Positions 1 to 7,416 of a stretch of DNA of 64,000 nucleotides are shown one piece after another. Source of the DNA: Prevotella sp. GTDB taxonomy: Bacteria > Bacteroidota > Bacteroidia > Bacteroidales > Bacteroidaceae. Within the stretch, counting starts at the first letter, position 1, and each line of letters starts with the position of its first letter. The notes under the pieces were generated by a model, which had not been told where the DNA came from, made no database searches, and saw only the letters and a list, made by a program, of their open reading frames with translations. The translations under genes were made by a program, and so were the position numbers. The stretch spans positions 1-64,000 of the forward strand of contig JAFPWS010000067.1 of the NCBI GenBank assembly GCA_017412705.1, written 5' to 3'.

Positions 1-1
1 A

Positions 2-745
2 GACGGCGATATGGAGATTCCCGTCACAGATACAAAATGGCTGAAGCACGACATCGTAGGTACACATCTTGCGAACTACGACTTCATGATCAACCTGGCT
101 CACTTCAAGGGTCACGCCATGGGCGGTTTCGGCGGTGTGCTAAAAAACCAGTCAATTGGTGTGGCATCAAAGAATGGCAAGGCGTACATCCACTCAGCAG
201 GCAAGAGTACCACCAGCCCATGGGGTAACAACAACCAAGACTCTTTCCTGGAGTCAATGGCTGCAGCAGCGCAAGCCGTTCACAACTACTTCAAGCAGGA
301 AGGCAAAGACATTATTTACATCAACGTGATGAACAACCTAAGCGTCGATTGCGACTGCGACGGCAATCCCCATTCGCCCCAGATGAAAGACATTGGCATC
401 CTTGCCAGCACCGACCCCGTAGCACTCGACAAAGCATGTCTCGACCTTGTATTCAACCATCAGAACACCTCTGGCGACAATGCCACACCGCTCATCAACC
501 GCATCGAGAACCTGCATGGCACACACACCGTCAGCTATGCCGAGCAAATCGGCTTGGGCAGCCAACAGTATACGCTCATTGATGTCAACGATGCATCAGC
601 TGTCAATGGCCTGAACGCAGAATCTTCGCATCGTTATAATGTCTATTCTCTTGACGGCAAGAAACTGCTGACGAACGCCGCCAGCCTTGACGGATTGCAG
701 AAAGGAACTTATATTGTCAACGGAGAAAAAAGAATCATAGAATGA
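2..745 (+). CDS. DUF362-family protein, C-terminal part
   Basis: The reading frame is open from the window edge, so the true start lies upstream. About 248 residues are visible. The first 190 resemble the C-terminal half of DUF362 proteins (motifs NLAHFKGH and GGFGGVLKN, then an ASTDPVALDKACLD segment); these proteins often sit next to iron-sulfur domains, and their biochemical role is poorly known. The last 35 residues (VYSLDGKKL, then GLQKGTYIVNG) are the tail common on secreted Prevotella proteins, so export is likely, but the signal peptide is outside the window. An intrinsic terminator follows. Family fairly sure; function unknown. Confidence 0.7.
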   Translation, partial: DGDMEIPVTDTKWLKHDIVGTHLANYDFMINLAHFKGHAMGGFGGVLKNQSIGVASKNGKAYIHSAGKSTTSPWGNNNQDSFLESMAAAAQAVHNYFKQEGKDIIYINVMNNLSVDCDCDGNPHSPQMKDIGILASTDPVALDKACLDLVFNHQNTSGDNATPLINRIENLHGTHTVSYAEQIGLGSQQYTLIDVNDASAVNGLNAESSHRYNVYSLDGKKLLTNAASLDGLQKGTYIVNGEKRIIE

Positions 746-783
746 GGAATTAGAGACTTGGGTAAAAGGATTGTAAGATTGGT

Positions 784-820
784 AACGTCCGTGTCACGAA
801 AGAATGGCACGGACGTTTTC
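784..820. terminator. Intrinsic terminator between convergent genes
   Basis: A perfect 10-bp stem (AACGTCCGTG at 784-793 with CACGGACGTT at 808-817) followed on the + strand by a short T run. It lies between the DUF362 gene and the convergent aminotransferase gene. Confidence 0.75.
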
Positions 821-821
821 A

Positions 822-1994
822 TTATGGCTTATAGTGTTTCGCCTTGCTGTCAAGTTCCGACAATCGGTCAAGAGCAGCATTCAATGTTTCGTCGCGCTTG
901 GCAAAGTGGAAACGGATAAGGTGATGCACGTCCTCGCGGAAGAAACAACTGCCTGGTACAGCACCTACACCGACGTGCTCAGCCAGCCACTCACAGAAAT
1001 GAAGGTCATCCTCCACCCCATACTTTGAGACATCAAGTAGGACATAATAGGCTCCCTGTGGGTCAGTGAATGTCAGATCGAATTGTTTCAGACCATCACA
1101 GAACAACTGTTTCATGTGGGTATAGTGCGCCTGGAGGTCGGCATAATAGCTATCTGGAAAACAAAGACCGACTGTTGCTGCCTCCATCAAAGGGGCTGCT
1201 GCGCCAACGGTCAGGAAGTCATGTACTTTCTTCACTCTCTCGATGATGCGCTCTGGAGCAATGACATAGCCCAGTCGCCAGCCGGTGATGCTGTAAGTCT
1301 TGGATAGCGAACTACAGGAAATGGTACGCTCCCACATGCCTGGCAGGGTGGAGATATAGACGTGCTGATGGGGATCATAGACGATGTGCTCATACACTTC
1401 GTCGGTGATGACATAGCCGTCGTACTTGATGACAATATCTGCTATCGTCTGGAGTTCCTCACGGGTAAACACCTTGCCGCATGGATTCGAGGGATTGCAG
1501 AGCACAAGAGCCTTTGCTCCGTTCCTGAAGGCATCCTCCAGTAGGTTGACATCAAAGGAAAAAGTTGGCGGCACAAGCGGGATGTAGACTGGTTCCGCTC
1601 CCGTCAGGATGGTGTCAGCCGTATAGTTCTCATAGAATGGTGAGAAGATGGCCACCTTATCGCCAGGGTTCACGACAGTCATCATCGCTGCCATCATCGC
1701 CTCAGTAGAGCCGCAGGTAACGACGATATTCTTATCAGGATCGATAGGAAGTCCCGTCCAATGACTCTGCTTCTTGGCCAGTGCCTCACGGAAGTTCTGC
1801 GCTCCCCAGGTAATCGCATACTGATGCGGGCCGACATTGGCAATCTCTGCCAACCGGTTTGTTATCTCCTTTGGCGGGTCAAAATCTGGGAATCCCTGCG
1901 AAAGATTGATGGCTCCGTACTTATTGGATATGCGGGTCATCCGTCGTATGACGGAATCCGTGAAGCCTGCTGTTCGTGTCGATAATGGTCTCAT
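822..1994 (-). CDS. PLP-dependent aminotransferase, class I/II
   Basis: About 390 residues of fold-type I aminotransferase. Visible family features: the N-terminal INLSQGFPDFDPP segment, the nucleotide/phosphate loop TCGSTEAMMAA, NPSNPCGK, the aspartate of YVITDEVYEHI, and the Schiff-base lysine in CSSLSKTYSITGWR. This pattern fits the methionine or kynurenine-oxoglutarate aminotransferase branch (YbdL-like), which moves an amino group to a 2-oxo acid in the cytosol. A longer frame begins at 2042, but the start at 1994 is preferred because a -7 box at 2022-2029 lies inside the longer version and AGGA stands just before the ATG at 1994. Substrate is inferred. Confidence 0.85.
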   Translation of the reverse strand: MRPLSTRTAGFTDSVIRRMTRISNKYGAINLSQGFPDFDPPKEITNRLAEIANVGPHQYAITWGAQNFREALAKKQSHWTGLPIDPDKNIVVTCGSTEAMMAAMMTVVNPGDKVAIFSPFYENYTADTILTGAEPVYIPLVPPTFSFDVNLLEDAFRNGAKALVLCNPSNPCGKVFTREELQTIADIVIKYDGYVITDEVYEHIVYDPHQHVYISTLPGMWERTISCSSLSKTYSITGWRLGYVIAPERIIERVKKVHDFLTVGAAAPLMEAATVGLCFPDSYYADLQAHYTHMKQLFCDGLKQFDLTFTDPQGAYYVLLDVSKYGVEDDLHFCEWLAEHVGVGAVPGSCFFREDVHHLIRFHFAKRDETLNAALDRLSELDSKAKHYKP

Positions 1995-2021
1995 TCCTAA
2001 AGAAATCGTAAAAGTTCTGTG

Positions 2022-2029
2022 CAAAATTA
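2022..2029 (-). promoter_or_regulatory. -7 box of the aminotransferase gene
   Basis: Leftward TAATTTTG, a match to the Bacteroidota -7 consensus TAnnTTTG, about 28 bp before the chosen start. It is divergent from the -7 box at 2051-2058. Confidence 0.55.
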
Positions 2030-2050
2030 ATAAATCTCGCACAAAATGCG

Positions 2051-2058
2051 TAAATTTG
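2051..2058 (+). promoter_or_regulatory. -7 box of the D-2-hydroxyacid dehydrogenase gene
   Basis: TAAATTTG matches TAnnTTTG and lies 28 bp before the ATG at 2087. No clear -33 TTTG is seen at the expected distance. Confidence 0.5.
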
Positions 2059-2086
2059 CTCAGTTAATACAACATCATTTAAGATT

Positions 2087-3085
2087 ATGGCAATAAGAAT
2101 AGCGTTTTTCGATGCGAAGAGCTACGACCGCGAGAACTTCGCCAAGGTGAATGAGAGCTTCGGTTTCGACATTCAGTACTACAAAGAGCGTCTCAGCCTG
2201 AACACCGTTTCGCTGACTCAGGGAGCCGACGCCGTGTGTATCTTCGTCAATGCAGAGTGCGACGCTCGTGTCATTGAACGCATGGCGGGCTATGGCGTGA
2301 AGCTGATAGCCCTGCGCTGTGCCGGTTTCAACAATGTGGACGTGCAGGCTGCCAAGCAGTTCGGCATCCGTGTAGTCCGTGTGCCAGCCTATTCGCCTCA
2401 TGCTGTGGCTGAGTATGCCGTCACGCTGATGCTGGCCCTGAACCGCAAGGTGTACCGCTCCGTTTATCGCACCCGCGAGGGTAACTTCCGTTTGGGTGGG
2501 CTCCTTGGTTTCGACATGTACGGCAAAACCGTCGGACTCATCGGCATGGGAAAGATTGCCAAGGAACTGGTGAAGATCCTGCGTGGCTTCGGCATGAACG
2601 TGCTGGCCTACGACCTCTATCCCGACGAAGCCTTTGCCAAGGAACATCAGGTGAAGATCGTGTCGCTCGACGAACTCTATGAGCAGTCGGACATCATCTC
2701 GCTGCACTGCCCGCTGACCAAGGAGACGCAATTCATCATCAACAGCGACTCCATCACGAAAATGAAGTATGGCGTGATGATTATCAATACCGGTCGCGGC
2801 AAGCTCATTAAGACTGCCGACCTTATCGACGGTCTGCGCTCTCATCAGGTGGGTTCTGCCGCCCTCGACGTGTACGAAGAGGAAGCCAACTACTTCTATG
2901 AGGACCGCTCAGACAAGATGATTGACGACGACAAGCTGGCCCTGCTGCTGATGATGCCCAACGTCATCGTCACCTCTCATCAGGCCTTCTTCACCCGTGA
3001 GGCCGTGCATAACATCGCCCTCACCACCCTCCAGAACATCCTCGACTTCAGCGAGGGCAAGGAACTGGTGAATGAGGTGAAATAA
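2087..3085 (+). CDS. D-2-hydroxyacid dehydrogenase (D-lactate dehydrogenase type)
   Basis: 332 residues, the usual length for NAD-dependent D-lactate dehydrogenases of the LdhA type, which reduce pyruvate to D-lactate in the cytosol during fermentation. Visible: the dinucleotide motif GLIGMGKIAKELVKIL near residue 150, the substrate arginine in NTGRGKLI, the glutamate in DVYEEEANYFYED, and the catalytic histidine in TSHQAFFT. The order Arg-Glu-His is that of the D-isomer-specific family. It shares a short divergent promoter region with the aminotransferase gene. Lactate is the likely substrate but a related hydroxyacid is possible. Confidence 0.9.
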   Translation: MAIRIAFFDAKSYDRENFAKVNESFGFDIQYYKERLSLNTVSLTQGADAVCIFVNAECDARVIERMAGYGVKLIALRCAGFNNVDVQAAKQFGIRVVRVPAYSPHAVAEYAVTLMLALNRKVYRSVYRTREGNFRLGGLLGFDMYGKTVGLIGMGKIAKELVKILRGFGMNVLAYDLYPDEAFAKEHQVKIVSLDELYEQSDIISLHCPLTKETQFIINSDSITKMKYGVMIINTGRGKLIKTADLIDGLRSHQVGSAALDVYEEEANYFYEDRSDKMIDDDKLALLLMMPNVIVTSHQAFFTREAVHNIALTTLQNILDFSEGKELVNEVK

Positions 3086-3092
3086 GTAATCA

Positions 3093-3596
3093 TTGATTGT
3101 GAACAGGACTATCCGCAAAGCTACCGCCCAGGATATGGAGGCCATCATGGCAGTATTTGATGCTGCCAGGAAGATTATGGCCGATTCTGGGAACACAAAC
3201 CAATGGAAGAACGGCTATCCTTCCGAGGAGATTGTGCTTTCTGACATGGAAAAGGATGGTGGCTTTGTGATAGAGGATGGAGGGCAGATTGTAGGCTACT
3301 TCGCCTTTCTGCCCTCTCCAGAACCTACTTACTCCAAGATTTATAACGGTGAATGGCTTGATGACACACTACCATATCATGTCATTCACCGCATTGCCAG
3401 TTTCCCCGATGCTCATGGCATCTTCAAAAGCATCATGGATTTCTGTTTTGCCCGTGAGAGCAACATCCGCATTGACACCCATAAGGACAATCACATCATG
3501 CAGCACAACATACTGAAGCACGGGTTCACTTACTGCGGCATCATCCATTTAGCTTCTGGTGATGAGAGGTTAGCTTATCAATTATGCTCAGCATAG
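3093..3596 (+). CDS. GNAT-family N-acetyltransferase
   Basis: 167 residues with a GNAT layout: an N-terminal IRKATAQDMEAIMAVFDAAR strand-helix, a central beta-sheet (GGFVIEDGGQIVGYFAF), a weak acetyl-CoA loop region, and a C-terminal IRIDTHKDNHIMQHNILKHGF segment typical of the family. Substrate unknown. It lies 7 bp after the dehydrogenase gene and is probably co-transcribed. No ATG is available near the N-terminus; the start is TTG at 3093 or GTG at 3099, so this start is uncertain. Confidence 0.8.
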   Translation: MIVNRTIRKATAQDMEAIMAVFDAARKIMADSGNTNQWKNGYPSEEIVLSDMEKDGGFVIEDGGQIVGYFAFLPSPEPTYSKIYNGEWLDDTLPYHVIHRIASFPDAHGIFKSIMDFCFARESNIRIDTHKDNHIMQHNILKHGFTYCGIIHLASGDERLAYQLCSA

Positions 3597-3716
3597 AAGG
3601 TTATATTATTTGACTTACATGCATACATAGAAAGACGGAAATCGTTCATGCATTTTGGCATTTCTAAACAAAAGTGTTAGTGCAAATTGCGACTGCCTAG
3701 TCGGTTAAAATTAAAA

Positions 3717-3762
3717 TTTTCCGAATATTATTTGGTTTTACCGAATATTATACTTATCTTTG
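3717..3762 (+). promoter_or_regulatory. higBA promoter with direct-repeat operator
   Basis: TTTG at 3731-3734, 20 bp, then TATCTTTG at 3755-3762 is a near-ideal -33/-7 pair. Two direct copies of CCGAATATTAT start at 3721 and 3741, 20 bp apart (two helical turns), and frame the -33 box. HigA-type antitoxins repress their own operon, so these are the likely operator half-sites. Confidence 0.7.
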
Positions 3763-3778
3763 CCCCAAAATTCAGAAT

Positions 3779-4075
3779 ATGCGAGTGATTTCATTTTCCA
3801 TGATACGGGATTTCATAGCCAAGCATGCTGATGCTGACGTGGCTCTCCGTGACTGGTATAAGAGGACTACTAAGGCCAACTGGACGAACTTTGCAGATAT
3901 TAAGCAGACGTTCAACACAGTGGACTATGTCGGCAACGACCGCTATGTGTTCGACATCAAAGGCAACAACTATCGGATAGTGGCAGTGGTGATTTTCATC
4001 AACAAGAAGGTCTATATGCGGTTCGTCGGCACGCATGAAGAGTATGACAAGATTAAGGACATTAAAAACATATAG
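3779..4075 (+). CDS. higB: HigB-type mRNA interferase toxin
   Basis: 98 residues, a compact basic RelE/HigB-fold protein. Typical parts are the WYKRTTKANWTNFADIKQTF helix, VGNDRYVFDIKGNNYRIVAVVIF strands and the terminal KVYMRFVGTHEEYDKI segment. Family members cut mRNA on the ribosome. The antitoxin gene follows after 3 bp, with toxin first, as in other higBA operons. The start is about 11 bp from the predicted transcription start, so the message is nearly leaderless. Confidence 0.88.
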   Translation: MRVISFSMIRDFIAKHADADVALRDWYKRTTKANWTNFADIKQTFNTVDYVGNDRYVFDIKGNNYRIVAVVIFINKKVYMRFVGTHEEYDKIKDIKNI

Positions 4076-4078
4076 GTT

Positions 4079-4444
4079 ATGGTACAGATAAAGACAGAAC
4101 AGCAGTACAAGGCGGCTTGCGACCGTATCAATGAGCTTCTGAAGATTGTCGGCAACGATACGCCTGCTGATGACAAGAACATGCTGGAGCTGGATTTGAT
4201 TTCCGATCTTGTGGCAGACTATGAGGAAGAGCATTATCCTATTGCAGCTCCTACGCTGGTAGAGACTATCAAACTCCGCATGTATGAGATGGGACTGACA
4301 CAAACCAAACTTGCCGAAATGCTGGGTTTGAGCACAGCCCGTATGAGTGAAATTATTACCGGCAAGGGCGAGCCTTCACTGAAAACCGGAAGAGAAATCA
4401 GCCGGAAGTTGAATATAGACCCCGCCATTGTTCTTGGGGTTTGA
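4079..4444 (+). CDS. higA: HigA-type antitoxin with XRE helix-turn-helix
   Basis: 121 residues. The C-terminal half is an XRE-type DNA-binding domain (MGLTQTKLAEMLGLSTARMS, then ITGKGEPSLKTGREISRKLNI). The N-terminal half, rich in acid residues, is the part expected to wrap the toxin. It should bind the direct repeats upstream of higB and repress the operon alone or with HigB. A strong terminator ends the unit. Confidence 0.88.
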   Translation: MVQIKTEQQYKAACDRINELLKIVGNDTPADDKNMLELDLISDLVADYEEEHYPIAAPTLVETIKLRMYEMGLTQTKLAEMLGLSTARMSEIITGKGEPSLKTGREISRKLNIDPAIVLGV

Positions 4445-4455
4445 TATAAGAAATT

Positions 4456-4495
4456 AAAAAAGCGACAACTCAACATAGGGTTGTCGCTTTTTTTT
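4456..4495 (+). terminator. Terminator of higBA
   Basis: Stem GCGACAAC (4462-4469) with GTTGTCGC (4480-4487), flanked by A and T runs, so it can work in both directions. Confidence 0.85.
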
Positions 4496-4539
4496 GTAAT
4501 GAAATACCGAAAATCGTTACTTGCTTGCGTTCCCCTCTG

Positions 4540-4938
4540 CTATGAAAGTATTGTCAGAGCCTGTTTAATCCCATCCATCAAAGCCAGGTCATAGGACTTA
4601 CGGGGATTGGTATCACGGCTTAAGCCATCGGAAAGCCGGATGAGTCGGCAATAATAATCGCCTGTATTCTGGAAGAAAGTATCTCGGCAGATTAGTAATT
4701 CGAGATGCTTTTTTCGGCGTAGCCAGTCTTGAACGACAGATAATGTGGGAGCGGAATAACACCTGGCTCCGCGACCTCGTGTCTGCTTGGGCGCATTATA
4801 ATCCTTCAGTACGAGTTCCTCACCTTCGACTGTCTGTAGCTCTCCATCGAGATTATAGAATGATAAGGTGGGTTCCCTGAAACCCAACTTCCATAGCTGT
4901 CTCGCCATTACCTTATCTACTACTACCTGCTTCAGCAT
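4540..4938 (-). CDS. Unknown small protein
   Basis: 132 residues from the ATG at 4938; no family recognised. Basic centre (KQTRGRGARCY, WLRRKKH) and no signal peptide or membrane segment, so a cytosolic nucleic-acid-associated role is possible but not shown. The start at 4938 is preferred over the upstream TTG because a -7 box (TAATTTTG, 4957-4964) covers that TTG. It ends against the higBA terminator, which may serve both genes. Confidence 0.6.
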   Translation of the reverse strand: MLKQVVVDKVMARQLWKLGFREPTLSFYNLDGELQTVEGEELVLKDYNAPKQTRGRGARCYSAPTLSVVQDWLRRKKHLELLICRDTFFQNTGDYYCRLIRLSDGLSRDTNPRKSYDLALMDGIKQALTILS

Positions 4939-4956
4939 AACCTCGCATTTGGTCTG

Positions 4957-4964
4957 CAAAATTA
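4957..4964 (-). promoter_or_regulatory. -7 box of the unknown gene at 4540-4938
   Basis: Leftward TAATTTTG, matching TAnnTTTG, giving a leader of about 12 nt. Confidence 0.5.
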
Positions 4965-5327
4965 CGATTTTATTTTTGAATTGACGATGAAATGGAGGCT
5001 TTTTCGCGCATTTTCATGGATTTGAATCATGGTTATCGTTGTTTTGCATCTTTGTCGCCTGACATCTCGCAGTTTTCCTTGTCAGGGTTATTCGGTTCTT
5101 AACACCTTTACGGGTGCAAAGTTAGCCGAATGCGCCATCCACCAATAACCAGTCGCTCGCTCCTTATTCAGAGGAATTTTCCGTAGCAGGCTTCCCAAAT
5201 GCGCGTATTTGGGTATTCTACGGAAAATTGCACCGAATTTCTTGGTTTGGATTGCACGGTCATTCAGCACTTTCAGCACCGGTAAAGGTTAAACCGCGAT
5301 AACGCAGACAATGCTAAAAAAAACTAC
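4965..5327 (+). other. Structured intergenic region with bipartite hairpin (copy A)
   Basis: No convincing gene. A hairpin CCTGACA/TGTCAGG lies at 5058-5086 and a leftward -7-like box (TAACTTTG) at 5117-5124. The main element is at 5175-5229: outer stem AATTTTCCGTAG (5175-5186) with CTACGGAAAATT (5218-5229), inner stem CAAAT/ATTTG (5196-5200, 5207-5211), with CAGGCTTCC on the left of the internal loop and GGTATT on the right. The same layout with a different outer stem occurs at 47400-47453. Each is about 100 bp before a conserved A-run and start-like codon. Confidence 0.65.
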
Positions 5328-5927
5328 GTGCCAGGCAAGATGAACCTGAACAAAATAAAGGTTTCCCGCTCCTACGTAGGCAATAAAATCAAGACAAGCG
5401 ATATGACGATTTGCTTAAACACATACACCCCTAACCGCTACCTCGGACATGCAAGCTTCGAGGCGCAGATGACCCATGACTACATCCTCAACTTCAAGAG
5501 TGGCAGGTCGGCAGCACAGAAAAGGGCAGCAAGGGAGGTGTGTCTGGCTCTGAGTATGACCGATATGGAGAACGTGGTATTCGCATGTGTTCCCGCCAGC
5601 TGTAACCGCACCAACACAAGACGCTACCGCAACTTCGCCCAAATGGTGTGTGAACGAACGGGAGCCACCAATGCCTACGGACATATCATCATCAACGGCA
5701 AACGCTCGAAACTGCATCGTAGCAAGACGCACATGGTGTGTGATGCAGCCAACGAGGAGATTCACCTCGACCCCGACATGTTCAACGCTTCGGCCAAAGT
5801 CCTGCTTTTCGACGATATTGTCAGCAGCGGCAAGAGCATGAGGGAGTTTGCCAAGCTGGTGGAAGAGACGGGTGCCAAGGTTATCGGTGGTATCGCACTC
5901 GGACACACGAAACATTATAAACACTAA
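5328..5927 (+). CDS. Phosphoribosyltransferase-like protein
   Basis: 199 residues (195 if the ATG at 5340 is used instead of the GTG at 5328). The C-terminal half carries a PRPP-binding motif, LLFDDIVSSGKS near residue 165, the signature of type I PRTases such as ComF and nucleotide-salvage enzymes. The N-terminal half (VSRSYVGNKIKTSDMTICL, then LGHASFEAQMTHDYIL) is not one I recognise. Similar PRTase domains occur in conjugative elements beside antirestriction genes; a second one lies inside the 3368-residue protein here. It runs into radC after 13 bp. Substrate unknown. Confidence 0.7.
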   Translation: MPGKMNLNKIKVSRSYVGNKIKTSDMTICLNTYTPNRYLGHASFEAQMTHDYILNFKSGRSAAQKRAAREVCLALSMTDMENVVFACVPASCNRTNTRRYRNFAQMVCERTGATNAYGHIIINGKRSKLHRSKTHMVCDAANEEIHLDPDMFNASAKVLLFDDIVSSGKSMREFAKLVEETGAKVIGGIALGHTKHYKH

Positions 5928-5940
5928 AATATTCAAGACT

Positions 5941-6642
5941 ATGCAGACAGCAGCAGTAAAAAGTCTCCCGATCAGTTCGTGGAGCATGGAGGACAGACCT
6001 TCAGACAAGATGATTGAGTTAGGAACAAGCGCACTCACTGACGCAGAACTTCTGAGTATTATCATTGGCTCGGGAACGCACAAGGCTTCAGCGGTGGACA
6101 TCGCCAAGCATCTGTTGGCAGACCATCAAAACAACCTCCATGAACTGGCAAAGACTGAGTTCAACGAGATTCGCGAGACGGAGGGCATCGGCACCAGTAC
6201 CGCCTGCCGCATCATGGCAGCCATCGAGTTGGGCAAGCGCAGACAGGCGGCTCAATTGGGTGAGCACCCCGACCTGTCAACGGCCTGTAGGGTACATCAG
6301 TTCATGCAGCCTTTTTGCCAAGATCTCAAAAGTGAGGAAGCACACCTGCTCCTCATGAATCAGAACTATCGCCTTATCAAGCACATCAAGCTATCGCAGG
6401 GAGGTATCACGGAGACGCTGATGGACATCCGGCTTATCATGAAGTACGCTGTGACCAATAATGCCACCATCCTCACCGTCGTTCATAACCACCCCTCAGA
6501 CAATCCGCGTCCCAGTCGTGTGGATGACGAGATAACCAAGTCCATCAATAACGCCTGCAAGGTAATGCGCATCCACTTCTGCGACCATGTGATTGTATGT
6601 TCGCAGGAATATTACTCGTATCGTGAGAACGGCAAGCTATAG
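5941..6642 (+). CDS. radC: RadC-family JAB-domain protein
   Basis: 233 residues from the ATG at 5941, full length for RadC. The N-terminal region has the UPF0758 start (PISSWSMEDRPSDKMIELGTSALTDAELL) and a helix-hairpin-helix (IRETEGIGTSTACRIMAAIELGKR). The C-terminal JAB/MPN domain has the metal-site pattern VVHNHPSDNPRPSRVDDE. Despite the name, a repair role is not established; RadC proteins are frequent on mobile elements and prophages. The PRTase gene is immediately upstream, probably the same transcript. Confidence 0.9.
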   Translation: MQTAAVKSLPISSWSMEDRPSDKMIELGTSALTDAELLSIIIGSGTHKASAVDIAKHLLADHQNNLHELAKTEFNEIRETEGIGTSTACRIMAAIELGKRRQAAQLGEHPDLSTACRVHQFMQPFCQDLKSEEAHLLLMNQNYRLIKHIKLSQGGITETLMDIRLIMKYAVTNNATILTVVHNHPSDNPRPSRVDDEITKSINNACKVMRIHFCDHVIVCSQEYYSYRENGKL

Positions 6643-6650
6643 GAGTCCCG

Positions 6651-6680
6651 ACAGTTGGCTGCTCACGAGGTGCCAACTGT
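6651..6680 (+). other. Hairpin after radC
   Basis: ACAGTTGGC (6651-6659) pairs with GCCAACTGT (6672-6680), 9 bp perfect. The T run after it is poor, so it may be a weak terminator or an RNA-stabilising 3' hairpin. Confidence 0.5.
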
Positions 6681-6732
6681 TAAACACCCTCATTTTTGTG
6701 TTAAAACCGAGTGATGCAACTGATATTATGTC

Positions 6733-6740
6733 TAACTTTG
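6733..6740 (+). promoter_or_regulatory. -7 box of the secreted protein gene
   Basis: TAACTTTG matches TAnnTTTG. GTTAAACAC, a one-mismatch version of the box shared by the transfer promoters, lies 45 bp upstream at 6679-6687; I regard that link as weak. Confidence 0.5.
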
Positions 6741-6769
6741 CGATTTTGCAAATTAAAAACGAATGAACT

Positions 6770-7402
6770 ATGAGAAAGATTTTAGTGATTCTGATGATGG
6801 CTATCACACTGTCAGCAAGTGCCAAGAAGTATGTGTCTGGCAATCCTTGGCCGACAAAGGGCTATAAACTCTCCACATGGGTGACACCTATGGGGTACAC
6901 TGCCATTGAGGTGCAGCGTTTCGACAAGTGTGATGTCTTCTACCTCAAACTCATACCCCTTGGAGCAAAGAACGGCGAGTTCTGCTTCCTCCCTATCAGC
7001 TATGAGGTGGCAGACAGCATCCTGATGTTCACCTGCACCGACGTGTACCTGCCCAAAAAGGCCGAGCGCAAGCAGTGGGTCAGGGAGTTCCTGAAGGCTA
7101 CAGGCATCCAGCAGCCCATGAACGAGACGGAATGGACCTGGTACAAGCCCCGTCGGCAGTACATCAACCGAGTGACCTACAACTCCTCTGCTTACTGGAA
7201 GAAGTTCGACGCCAGCGAGGCATGGCTCAGCTACTGCAGCCAGCGTGGGCTCGACCCGAAAACAGGTGACAAGCGTAAGCAAGTATCAGCCGAGGGTATG
7301 ATGGCCTTCATGCAGGCTGTCCGGTCCGTTCTTCCCATCATGGCTGCAGGTGCGGACAACCGAACGCTCTACGACAAGATTGTGACAACAGGAGGCTATT
7401 GA
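6770..7402 (+). CDS. Secreted protein of unknown function
   Basis: 210 residues with a clear signal peptide (MRKILVILMMAITLSASA, cleavage near residue 18). The mature part has a beta-rich N-terminal half and a Trp-rich segment (ETEWTWYKPRRQYINRVTY). No family recognised. It is the last rightward gene before the cell-wall hydrolase and ends in a strong terminator, so it forms its own unit. Periplasmic or surface location is inferred. Confidence 0.65.
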   Translation: MRKILVILMMAITLSASAKKYVSGNPWPTKGYKLSTWVTPMGYTAIEVQRFDKCDVFYLKLIPLGAKNGEFCFLPISYEVADSILMFTCTDVYLPKKAERKQWVREFLKATGIQQPMNETEWTWYKPRRQYINRVTYNSSAYWKKFDASEAWLSYCSQRGLDPKTGDKRKQVSAEGMMAFMQAVRSVLPIMAAGADNRTLYDKIVTTGGY

Positions 7403-7416
7403 CCTCCTGTTTTTTA
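7387..7416 (+). terminator. Terminator overlapping the stop codon of the secreted protein gene
   Basis: AACAGGAGG (7387-7395) with CCTCCTGTT (7403-7411) followed by T6. The stem's 5' arm is inside the coding region. Confidence 0.85.

Noticed and set aside
5088-5279. Leftward 63-codon frame across the hairpin at 5175-5229, and the similar one at 47374-47580
   Set aside because: Their sequence is imposed by the hairpins; the two translations do not align as proteins although the DNA structures do.
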